Positions 56,854-64,000 of a stretch of 64,000 nt of DNA are shown piece after piece. The DNA lies in the NCBI RefSeq assembly GCF_003240565.2, contig NZ_CP117255.1:1860001-1924000 (forward strand), read 5' to 3'. The notes below the pieces were generated by a model. That model did no database searches, was not told the origin of the DNA, and worked only from the letters and a program-made list of their open reading frames with translations. How positions within the stretch are numbered: the first letter of the stretch is position 1; each line of letters opens with the position of its first letter. The position numbers and the translations under genes are program-made. Source of the DNA: Rhizobium tumorigenes. GTDB taxonomy: Bacteria; Pseudomonadota; Alphaproteobacteria; Rhizobiales; Rhizobiaceae.

Positions 56854-57951
56854 GTGACCAGATCTATTCATCGCCTCCTTTCGCTCTCGACCGCAATCGT
56901 CATGGCGTCCACCGCCATTGCCTCTGCCGCGCCGAGCGACGACCTCATTGCAGCCGCCAAGAAAGAAGGCTCGCTGACCACGATCGCCCTGCCGCACGAC
57001 TGGTGCGGCTACGGCGACGTCATCGCAGGCTTCAAGGCCAAGTATGGCCTGACCGTCAACGAATTGAACCCGAACGCAGGTTCCGGCGACGAAATCGAAG
57101 CCATCAAGGCCAACAAGGGCAACACCGGCCCGCAGGCCCCTGACGTCGTCGACGTCGGCCTGTCCTTCGGTCCGTCCGCCAAGAAGGACGGACTGCTGCA
57201 GCCTTACAAGGTTTCCACATGGGACTCGATCCCTGACAGCGCCAAGGATTCCGAAGGATACTGGTACGGCGATTACTACGGCGTTCTGGCCATCGGCGTG
57301 AACAAGGACGTGGTCAAGGAAAGCCCGAAGAGCTTTGCCGATCTGACAGCCTCGAAATATGCCAATGCCGTTGCCATGCCAGGCGATCCGCGCACCGGCA
57401 ACAGCTCGATGATGACCGTCTATGCAGCCGGCACCGCCAAGGGCGGCAAGGGCGGCGCTGAAACAGCCAAGCTCGGCACTGCATTCATGAAGGACCTCAA
57501 GGCCAGCGGTAATCTGGTGCCGGTCAACGGCAACGCCCAGAACATGGCGCAGGGCACCACACCGGTCCTCTTCGACTGGGACTACAACGTCCTTGCAATG
57601 CGCGACAAGCTCGCCGGCAACCCGCCGATGGATGTCATCGTACCGTCTGACGCCGTCATCGCCGGTGTCTACGTTCAGGCGATCTCCGCATTTGCGCCTC
57701 ACCCGAACGCTGCCAAGCTCTGGATGGAATACCTTTATTCGGACGAAGGTCAGGTCGGCTGGCTGAAGGGCTATTGCCACCCGATCCGCTTCACCGACAT
57801 GGCGACCCGCAAGGTCATCCCGCAGGCACTGCTCGACAAGATGCCAGCGGCTGAAGGCTATGCAAAGGCCATCTTCCCGACCCTCGAGGAACAGTCTGCA
57901 GCCAAGGCTGTCGTTGCTTCCGATTGGTCCAAGGAAATGGGCGCCAAGTAA
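56854..57951 (+). CDS. periplasmic solute-binding protein of an ABC importer (PotD/AfuA-like)
   Basis: The 365-residue protein starts at GTG with AAGGAG upstream and a signal peptide (LLSLSTAIVMASTAIASAA). The mature part is of the extracellular solute-binding family 1 type: LIAAAKKEGSLTTIALPHDW, VIAGFKAKYGLTVNELNPNAG, APDVVDVGLSFGPSAKKDGL, WYGDYYGVLAIGVNKDVVKE and LFDWDYNVLAMRDKLAG. This resembles binding proteins for polyamines, phosphonates or iron. The ligand is not predictable. It heads a four-gene transporter operon. Confidence 0.9.
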   Translation: MTRSIHRLLSLSTAIVMASTAIASAAPSDDLIAAAKKEGSLTTIALPHDWCGYGDVIAGFKAKYGLTVNELNPNAGSGDEIEAIKANKGNTGPQAPDVVDVGLSFGPSAKKDGLLQPYKVSTWDSIPDSAKDSEGYWYGDYYGVLAIGVNKDVVKESPKSFADLTASKYANAVAMPGDPRTGNSSMMTVYAAGTAKGGKGGAETAKLGTAFMKDLKASGNLVPVNGNAQNMAQGTTPVLFDWDYNVLAMRDKLAGNPPMDVIVPSDAVIAGVYVQAISAFAPHPNAAKLWMEYLYSDEGQVGWLKGYCHPIRFTDMATRKVIPQALLDKMPAAEGYAKAIFPTLEEQSAAKAVVASDWSKEMGAK

Positions 57952-57971
57952 TCGGATCGATAATCTCTTGG

Positions 57972-58001
57972 CGGATGCCGGCACCAGCCGGCATCCGTTT
58001 T
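57972..58001 (+). terminator. intercistronic hairpin after the binding protein gene
   Basis: Arms CGGATGCCGG and CCGGCATCCG form a perfect 10-bp stem with a 6-base loop followed by TTTT. It lies between the binding-protein gene and the first permease gene, a usual place for partial termination or mRNA protection that keeps binding protein in excess over permease. Confidence 0.75.
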
Positions 58002-58027
58002 CATTGCTTGCTTCAAGGGTGTTGTGC

Positions 58028-58945
58028 ATGAGTGTCGCGAATAACGCCTCCAGGTCACCGCCGGGATCGCCTGCGAAGGGGCCGACTGCCCGCCGGACCG
58101 GAGCCATCAACTGGGACTGGCTTGGCGTTGCGCCGTTCTTGCTGTTCGCTCTCTTCTTCCTGATCGCACCCGTTCTCTACCTGGTCACCGGCGCATTCGA
58201 GAATTCGGCCGGCGGATTCACATTCGACAATTTTATTGCGCTGACCTCCCCGACCATTCTTTCCGCGTATTCCCTATCGCTGCGCCTCAGCCTTGTCGCC
58301 GCGGCCCTCGGTGCGGTTGCCGGCTTGCTACTCGGATATGCCGTGGTGCTCGGCGGGCTGCCCCCCTGGGTGCGCACCGCGTTCATGACGTTTTCCGGGG
58401 TGGCCTCCAATTTTGCGGGTATTCCGCTCGCCTTCGCCTTTATCGCGACGCTCGGACGCCTCGGCCTGGTGACCGTGTTTCTGCGGAACGTCTTCGGCTT
58501 CAACCTCTATGGATCGGGCTTCAGCCTCTTCTCGTTTGCGGGCCTGGCGATCACCTATCTTTACTTCCAGCTGCCGCTGATGCTGCTGATCATCACACCT
58601 GCGCTCGATGGCCTTAAGTCGGAATGGCGGGAGGCTGCGGAAATTCTCGGTGCAGACCGCAGGCAATACTGGCAGATGGTCGCGCTGCCCGTGTTGATGC
58701 CGTCCATTCTCGGCTGCTTCCTGCTGCTGTTCGCCAATGCCTTCGGCACCCTCGTCACTGTCTACGCCCTCACCGGATCGAGCTTCGGGGTCGTTCCGAT
58801 CGTCCTCTACCAGCAGATCCAGGGCAACGTGCTCTACAATCCGAACCTCGGATACGCGCTGGCGGTCGGAATGGTTGTCATCATGGGGATCAGCAACACG
58901 CTGTATCTGGTGCTTCGCAACAAAGCTGAGAGGTGGCGCCAGTGA
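58028..58945 (+). CDS. ABC importer permease, first subunit
   Basis: About 305 residues with six to seven membrane segments. The cytoplasmic N-terminal Pro/Gly-rich tail precedes LGVAPFLLFALFFLIAPVLYL. The EAA loop for ATPase contact is visible as WREAAEILGADRRQYWQMVALPVL, with the G at position 9 after EAA. PotB-like topology. ATG 58028 is the plausible start; the ribosome-binding site is weak. The stop overlaps the start of the second permease gene. Confidence 0.9.
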   Translation: MSVANNASRSPPGSPAKGPTARRTGAINWDWLGVAPFLLFALFFLIAPVLYLVTGAFENSAGGFTFDNFIALTSPTILSAYSLSLRLSLVAAALGAVAGLLLGYAVVLGGLPPWVRTAFMTFSGVASNFAGIPLAFAFIATLGRLGLVTVFLRNVFGFNLYGSGFSLFSFAGLAITYLYFQLPLMLLIITPALDGLKSEWREAAEILGADRRQYWQMVALPVLMPSILGCFLLLFANAFGTLVTVYALTGSSFGVVPIVLYQQIQGNVLYNPNLGYALAVGMVVIMGISNTLYLVLRNKAERWRQ

Positions 58946-59769
58946 CCAAGCGTTTCCCCATCGTCTCGACGTTCATCGTGATCGTTGCAGCGTCCTATTT
59001 CCTGATACCGCTCTATGCGACCTTCCAGTTCTCGCTGCAGATGCTGCGCGGACAATGGAGCTTTGCAGCCTATCGGTCGGTATTTTCGAGCGAGAAATTC
59101 CTGGCGACCCTCGGCTTCTCGGCCACCGCATCCCTGCTTGCAATCATCGCGGGCGCTCTCATCGTCGTTCCGACCGCCTACTGGGTACGATTGAAACTGC
59201 CGAAAATTCGCCCGATGATCGAGTTCATCTCGCTCATGCCGTTGATCATTCCGCCTGTGGTTCTCGTCTTCGGTTATATCCGGCTGTTCGGCTCCAATTC
59301 GTTCCTGCCGTTGACGATGTCTGAAACAGGTACGAACGTACTGCTGGTCATCGGCTACGTCGTCTTGTCATTGCCCTACATGTTCCGGGCGGTCGACAAC
59401 GGCATGGCGGCAATCGACATCAAGACGCTGACGGAAGCCGCCGAAAGTCTTGGCGCATCCCGCTTGCGCACAGTTGCGCAGGTGATTTTCCCGAACATCC
59501 GGTCTGCCATCCTGTCCGGGGCTTTCCTGACATTTTCCATCTCGCTCGGCGAGTTCGTGCTTGCCAGCCTTCTGAACAGGCCGGCCTTCGGTCCCTACCT
59601 TGTGCAGACCGGGCAGGATCGCGCCTATGAACCAGCAGCACTCGCCATCATGTCTTTCGGGATCATCTGGTTCTGCATGGTGCTGATGCAGTTATTTGCC
59701 ACGAAAAGACCGGGACAGCGCTGGTTGCCGCGCCTGTCACAAAAAACTGCAAGGAGTGTAGAGCCATGA
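58942..59769 (+). CDS. ABC importer permease, second subunit
   Basis: About 275 residues with six membrane segments (PIVSTFIVIVAASYFLIPLY at the start). The EAA loop reads TLTEAAESLGASRLRTVAQVIFP. PotC-like position in the operon. A GTG at 58942 overlapping the first permease's TGA was chosen; another in-frame GTG nine bases earlier is possible. The stop overlaps the ATPase start by 4 bp. Confidence 0.9.
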   Translation: MTKRFPIVSTFIVIVAASYFLIPLYATFQFSLQMLRGQWSFAAYRSVFSSEKFLATLGFSATASLLAIIAGALIVVPTAYWVRLKLPKIRPMIEFISLMPLIIPPVVLVFGYIRLFGSNSFLPLTMSETGTNVLLVIGYVVLSLPYMFRAVDNGMAAIDIKTLTEAAESLGASRLRTVAQVIFPNIRSAILSGAFLTFSISLGEFVLASLLNRPAFGPYLVQTGQDRAYEPAALAIMSFGIIWFCMVLMQLFATKRPGQRWLPRLSQKTARSVEP

Positions 59770-60827
59770 GCTTCCTCAGGATCGATTCGGTCAGCAAAAG
59801 TTTCGGCCCGAACACCGTTGTAAAAGACTTCAGCATGGGCATCGAAAAGGGCGAGTTCGTCTCGTTCCTCGGGCCGTCCGGCTGCGGCAAGACGACGGTT
59901 CTGCGGATGATCGCCGGCTTCGAGACGCCGACATCGGGCTCGATCCTGATCGGCGGCAAGGAGCAGCGGGACCTGAAGCCGAACAAGCGCAACATTGGCA
60001 TGGTCTTCCAGGCCTACGCCCTGTTCCCCAACATGTCGGTGTTCGACAATGTCGCCTTCGGCCTGAAAGTTGCCGGCGCGCCCAAGGCGGAGATCGCAAG
60101 TCGGGTCAAGGAGATGCTGGCGCTGATCCGGCTCGATCACCTCTCCGACCGTTTCCCCTATCAGATGTCCGGCGGCCAGCAGCAGCGCGTCGCGCTCGCC
60201 CGTGCCCTGGCTGTCAAGCCGCAGGTGCTGCTGCTCGACGAACCGCTGTCGGCGCTGGACGCCAAGATCCGCGTGTCGCTGCGGGAGGAAATCCGCCTCA
60301 TCCAGCAGAAACTCGGCATCACCACCGTCTTCGTCACCCACGACCAGGAAGAGGCGCTGTCGATCTCCGACCGCATCGTCGTCATGAACGCCGGCCGCGC
60401 TGACCAGATCGGTACGCCCTTCGAGATCTACAATCATCCGGCAACGCGCTTCGTCGCCTCCTTCGTCGGCACGCTGAACCTGATCGAGGCGAAGGTCGTC
60501 GATCCCGCCACCAACCGGATTTCGATCGGCGATCAAGGCGTGACGCTGAAGCAGTCGGTCACCGCCTTCAAGGCAGGCGACACGGTGTCGCTGGCGTTGC
60601 GGCCGGAGGCGGGATCGCTGTCCGAAGGTGCCACGGGCGATACCTCGCTCACCGGCGACGTCACCTCGGCACATTTTCTGGGCTCGGTCATCCGCACCCG
60701 CATGAATGTCGGCGGCAACACGATTTCCTTCGACATGTTCAACGCCCCCGGCAAACTGCCGCCGGCCGTCGGCGAACGCGTCACCCTGCGCTTTGCCGCG
60801 GAAGACCTCCTGGTCATCAACGACTGA
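59766..60827 (+). CDS. ABC importer ATP-binding protein (PotA/FbpC-like)
   Basis: The 353-residue protein has Walker A GPSGCGKTTVL, Q-loop GMVFQAYALFPNMSVF, the signature MSGGQQQRVALARALAVKP, Walker B VLLLDEPLSALD and the H-loop FVTHDQEEAL. A C-terminal TOBE regulatory domain follows at about 280-350 (VSLALRPEAGSLSEGATGD). This architecture fits CUT-like polyamine/iron importers. ATG 59766 overlaps the second permease gene stop by 4 bp, and the operon ends at a terminator 27 bp after the stop. Confidence 0.93.
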   Translation: MSFLRIDSVSKSFGPNTVVKDFSMGIEKGEFVSFLGPSGCGKTTVLRMIAGFETPTSGSILIGGKEQRDLKPNKRNIGMVFQAYALFPNMSVFDNVAFGLKVAGAPKAEIASRVKEMLALIRLDHLSDRFPYQMSGGQQQRVALARALAVKPQVLLLDEPLSALDAKIRVSLREEIRLIQQKLGITTVFVTHDQEEALSISDRIVVMNAGRADQIGTPFEIYNHPATRFVASFVGTLNLIEAKVVDPATNRISIGDQGVTLKQSVTAFKAGDTVSLALRPEAGSLSEGATGDTSLTGDVTSAHFLGSVIRTRMNVGGNTISFDMFNAPGKLPPAVGERVTLRFAAEDLLVIND

Positions 60828-60853
60828 TCTCCCTGTCAAGATACAGTGTTCAC

Positions 60854-60881
60854 AAACGCCGGGTATTTCCCGGCGTTTTTG
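60854..60881 (+). terminator. rho-independent terminator after the ABC operon
   Basis: AAACGCCGGG and CCCGGCGTTT form a perfect 10-bp stem around a 5-base loop followed by TT and a T-rich stretch. It separates the ABC operon from the FMN riboswitch downstream. Confidence 0.85.
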
Positions 60882-60915
60882 CTTTGATTTAAGTGCTGCA
60901 GCGCGGCATATTGGC

Positions 60916-61076
60916 GACGTTCTCAGGGCGGGGTGCAATTCCCCACCGGCGGTATCAGGATCTGCGCCAATGCAGCGAATGGAGCCCGCGAGCGCCTTTT
61001 GCCGAAGAAAGCGGAAGGGTCAGCAGATCCGGTGCGATGCCGGAGCCGACGGTCATAGTCCGGATGGAAGAGAGCA
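60916..61076 (+). ncRNA. FMN riboswitch (RFN element) upstream of ribH2
   Basis: The RFN consensus is visible: a 5' part with GACGTTCTCAGGGCGGGGTG followed by CAATTCCCCACCGGCGGTA, then an elongated variable arm, and the 3' part AGCAGATCCGGTG, GCCGGAGCCGACGGTCATAG and TCCGGATGGAAGAGAGCA. These are the strongly conserved blocks of all FMN aptamers. It ends about 92 bp before the ribH2 start codon. In this family it usually lowers riboflavin gene expression when FMN is abundant, likely by masking the ribosome-binding site here because no clear terminator hairpin precedes the gene. Confidence 0.93.
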
Positions 61077-61153
61077 GGCCTGATCGACGACCTTTCCGCG
61101 CGAAAGGTCTCGGGATCGGGCGTGTTCGCCCAAGGGATATTTGAAACCCTTGA

Positions 61154-61648
<495 letters not shown>

Positions 61649-61823
61649 TAACAACAGGCGGCGTGCACTGCGCGCCGCCATCGCCCGCTGGGGTCATCGA
61701 TCCGGATGTCGCGGATCCCATGGCTGGATGGACGTGCCATCAAATACCGCTTGAAATGCCCGCCGCGATCCCGCATGCAACCTGTGGAGTTGAGGCCCGA
61801 ACATTTCAGCAGAGTGCATTGCC

Positions 61824-63167
61824 ATGCCCCCAATGATGACGCCAGCAGCGGCGCCCCGCCGCCTGACCGCCCAGGATTTTCGAACGCTGGGCCTCGCAGC
61901 CCTCGGCGGTGCGCTGGAATTCTACGATTTCATCATCTTCGTCTTTTTCGCCACCGTCATCGGCAAGCTGTTCTTCCCGCCCGACCTGCCCGACTGGCTG
62001 GTGCTGATCCAGACTTTCGGCATCTTCGCAGCCGGCTATCTGGTCCGCCCCATCGGCGGCATCGTGCTCGCCCATTTCGGCGATCTCTACGGTCGCAAGC
62101 GGGTGTTCGCCTTTTCGCTGCTGCTGATGGCGCTGTCGACGCTCGGCATGGCCGCCATGCCGACCTATGCCTCCATCGGCATTGCCGCCCCCATCCTGCT
62201 CATCTGCCTGCGCATCCTGCAGGGGGCCGCCATCGGCGGCGAAGTACCGGGTGCCTGGACCTTCGTTGCCGAGCACGTCCCCTTCCGCCGCGTCGGCTTT
62301 GCCTGCGGCTTCCTCTGCTCCGGCCTGACGTTCGGCATCCTGCTCGGCTCGTTCATCGCCGCCATCATCAACACGGTCTTTACTCCTGATGAAGTCGCCT
62401 CATATGCCTGGCGGATCCCCTTCCTGATCGGCGGCATCTTCGGCCTGATCGCCGTCTACCTGCGCCGGTGGCTGCACGAAACGCCGATCTTTGCCGACAT
62501 GAAGAAGAGCCGGGCGCTGGTATCGGAACTGCCGCTGAAAGCGGTGCTGCGCGACTACCCGAGGGGCATTGTCATCTCGATGCTGCTGACCTGGATCCTG
62601 TCGGCCGGCATCATCGTCACCACGCTGATGACTGCCACCTTCCTCCAAAAGCTCTACCACTACACCGCCCAGCAATCGCTGGCCGCCACCAGCTTCGGCA
62701 CGCTGTTCCTGATCGTTGGCACGGCAGCCGCCGGCGCCATCGTCGACCGTGTCGGCTCCGGCAAATTCTTCACCGTCGCCAGCCTGTTCTTCGGCGCCGC
62801 CACCTTCGTCTTTTACAGCTACGCCGCCACTTCGCTGACAGTCATGTTCATCCTCTACGCAGTGATGGGCCTTTCGGTCGGCCTCGTCGGCGCCGTTCCC
62901 TATGTCATGGTCCGCGCCTTCCCGGCCCGCGTCCGCTTCACCGGCCTTTCCTTCTCCTACAATGTAGCCTACGCCATCTTCGGCGGCCTCACGCCGATCG
63001 CGGTCAGCACGCTGCTGGCAATCAATCCGATGGCGCATGCCTATTACCTGCTGTTCATCGCAGCCCTCGCCTTTTGCCTCGGGCTCTACCTGATCGCCAA
63101 GGGCGACGAGATCGAAGCACAAGCCGGCATCGAGGAACTGACGACGCGGCTGGCAGCAGGTTCCTGA
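61824..63167 (+). CDS. MHS-family MFS transporter
   Basis: Inner-membrane symporter of the same broad family as the transporter near position 1300. About 447 residues, 12 membrane segments: GGALEFYDFIIFVFFATVIG, HFGDLYGRKRVFAFSLLLMA (motif A), LRILQGAAIGGEVPGAWTFV in TM4, and GLSFSYNVAYAIFGGLTPIA near the C-terminus. The DFIIF and GEVPGAW details point to the YhjE/KgtP-like branch. Two ATGs lie close together at the N-terminus; the first was used. The substrate is unknown. Confidence 0.88.
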   Translation: MPPMMTPAAAPRRLTAQDFRTLGLAALGGALEFYDFIIFVFFATVIGKLFFPPDLPDWLVLIQTFGIFAAGYLVRPIGGIVLAHFGDLYGRKRVFAFSLLLMALSTLGMAAMPTYASIGIAAPILLICLRILQGAAIGGEVPGAWTFVAEHVPFRRVGFACGFLCSGLTFGILLGSFIAAIINTVFTPDEVASYAWRIPFLIGGIFGLIAVYLRRWLHETPIFADMKKSRALVSELPLKAVLRDYPRGIVISMLLTWILSAGIIVTTLMTATFLQKLYHYTAQQSLAATSFGTLFLIVGTAAAGAIVDRVGSGKFFTVASLFFGAATFVFYSYAATSLTVMFILYAVMGLSVGLVGAVPYVMVRAFPARVRFTGLSFSYNVAYAIFGGLTPIAVSTLLAINPMAHAYYLLFIAALAFCLGLYLIAKGDEIEAQAGIEELTTRLAAGS

Positions 63168-63198
63168 ACACCTCCAAACGACCGTCCGGAGACAGCCC

Positions 63199-63504
63199 AT
63201 GATCACCTGCCACCTCCGCTACATCATCGATGCCTACAAGATTGCGGAATTCGAGGACTATGCACGGCGGTGGATCCCCATCGTCAACCGCATGGGCGGC
63301 ACCCATCACGGCTACTTCCTGCCCTCTGAAGGCGCCAGCAACGTCGCCGTGGCGCTTTTCTCGTTCCCGAGCTTCACAGCCTACGAAGCCTACCGAAACC
63401 GCATGGCCGCAGACGCAGAATGCCAGGCGACGCTGGAACTAGAGGCGAAAAACCGAAGTATCATCAGCTACGAACGCAGCTTCATGCGGCCGGTGCTGGG
63501 GTAG
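63199..63504 (+). CDS. NIPSNAP-family protein
   Basis: A 101-residue ferredoxin-like fold protein: MITCHLRYIIDAYKIAEFED, RRWIPIVNRMGGTHHGYFLP and AVALFSFPSFTAYEAYRNRM, with the RSIISYERSFMRPV end, as in NIPSNAP domain proteins. Function unknown in bacteria; sometimes found with transporters or oxidoreductases. It follows the MHS transporter gene by 31 bp and is probably in the same transcript. Confidence 0.85.
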   Translation: MITCHLRYIIDAYKIAEFEDYARRWIPIVNRMGGTHHGYFLPSEGASNVAVALFSFPSFTAYEAYRNRMAADAECQATLELEAKNRSIISYERSFMRPVLG

Positions 63505-63516
63505 CGACTGCGCGCC

Positions 63517-63735
63517 TTATTCACGACCACTGCGTGGCAGCAACAGAAGGCCGACAATCCGCCACGGCCGAAGACTATCACGCACCTCGTCGCGCGACAT
63601 TCCGGCATCACGGAACAAATGATCGTTCTCCCTGCGCGCAATGACTTCCAGCGCGCTGTATCCGGCCAGCCACAACCGAAGTCTTTCCATCCGCGTCACT
63701 GGCGCTTTGTCTTCGTCCTTTTGACCCGCGCTCAT
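63517..63735 (-). CDS. small DUF1127-like protein
   Basis: About 72 residues from ATG 63735, which has GGGGGGCGGTGG immediately upstream. The segment RLRLWLAGYSALEVIARREN then HLFRDAGMSRDEVRDSL has the W-x-x-L and RDxGMSRxE pattern of DUF1127 (YjiS-like) proteins, which are arginine-rich and linked to RNA or stress control in rhizobia. It is divergent from the LysR regulator, which may control it. Confidence 0.65.
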   Translation of the reverse strand: MSAGQKDEDKAPVTRMERLRLWLAGYSALEVIARRENDHLFRDAGMSRDEVRDSLRPWRIVGLLLLPRSGRE

Positions 63736-63840
63736 CCACCGCCCCCCACCATGACAGGCCTTTGGTTTGAGCCGCTGATTGACATCGCACAAACGAATAG
63801 TAACGATACCTGACATTGAGAAATCTCATGGCTGGCGACA

Positions 63841-64000
63841 ATGCATCTTCCCCTCGATAGCGATCTGCTGCGCATGTTCCTGGTGGTTGCCGACACCGGC
63901 AATCTCACCCGTGCGGCCAGTGATGTCGGAAGGACGCAATCTGCCATCAGCCTGCAACTGAAGCGGCTGGAAGAGAGTGTCGGCCAACCGCTGTTTGACC
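63841..64000 (+). CDS. LysR-family transcriptional regulator, N-terminal part (runs off the right edge)
   Basis: The first 53 residues give a LysR winged helix-turn-helix: DSDLLRMFLVVADTGNLTRA, ASDVGRTQSAISLQLKRLEE and SVGQPLFD. The helix-turn-helix pattern A-x-x-x-x-x-TQSAIS is diagnostic. ATG 63841 was chosen because a start 12 bases earlier is in another frame and stops soon. The effector-binding domain is outside the window. It is divergently placed to the DUF1127 gene. Confidence 0.92.
   Translation, partial: MHLPLDSDLLRMFLVVADTGNLTRAASDVGRTQSAISLQLKRLEESVGQPLFD

Overview
The window looks like a chromosomal segment of a Rhizobiaceae bacterium (Rhizobium, Sinorhizobium/Ensifer or Agrobacterium type). 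It is GC-rich and holds the division and cell wall (dcw) cluster. It also carries markers typical of this family: betaine-lipid genes btaA-btaB, a PPi-dependent phosphofructokinase, a SahR-type regulator next to metF, and a type II lumazine synthase behind an FMN riboswitch. Identifications come from reading motifs in the translated sequence; no database search was run.

Region 1 (1-16.9 kb): the dcw operon runs on the minus strand from mraZ through rsmH, ftsL, ftsI, murE, murF, mraY, murD, ftsW, murG, murC and murB. It is packed with 4-bp overlaps and gaps of a few bases. A plus-strand MFS transporter separates murB from ddlB, whose 3' end lies beyond the left edge. Upstream of mraZ are four TGGG boxes spaced exactly 10 bp apart, which look like MraZ operators. 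The RNase P RNA gene follows.

Region 2 (16.9-32.8 kb): FAD oxidoreductase, SLT transglycosylase, DjlA-like protein with an amidase, DMT exporter, pfp, LysE-type exporter, SLT lipoprotein and serine hydrolase. Then come btaA-btaB behind a Pho box, a GH25 lysozyme lipoprotein, an MltB-type transglycosylase, a lower-GC P-loop kinase and a second DMT exporter. A 25-codon membrane peptide gene with a strong Shine-Dalgarno sequence closes the region.

Region 3 (32.8-48.7 kb): sahR-metF, ettA, secreted RNase T2, a monoacylglycerol-lipase-like hydrolase, and an operon of DMT transporter, CoA-transferase and ThDP enzyme. A second complete FtsI paralogue follows, with an exact CtrA-type box upstream. 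Then RidA with a DUF442 protein, a DUF4432 epimerase-like protein, an L,D-transpeptidase and an orphan ParA-like ATPase.

Region 4 (48.7-64 kb): a minus-strand amine/amino-acid catabolic cluster (Fe-alcohol dehydrogenase, aldehyde dehydrogenase, glutamine-synthetase-like ligase, APC permease, N-formylglutamate-amidohydrolase-like enzyme) lies next to a divergent RpiR regulator and a four-gene ABC importer. The remainder is FMN riboswitch-ribH2, an MHS transporter, a NIPSNAP protein, a DUF1127 protein and the start of a LysR regulator.

The strongest theme is envelope biogenesis: two FtsI proteins, four or five peptidoglycan hydrolases, an L,D-transpeptidase and phosphate-responsive lipid remodelling. 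No CRISPR array, prophage, insertion sequence or clearly new multi-gene defence system is visible. The most original leads are the paralogous ftsI with its CtrA-like box, the 25-residue membrane peptide, and the DMT/CoA-transferase/ThDP operon.
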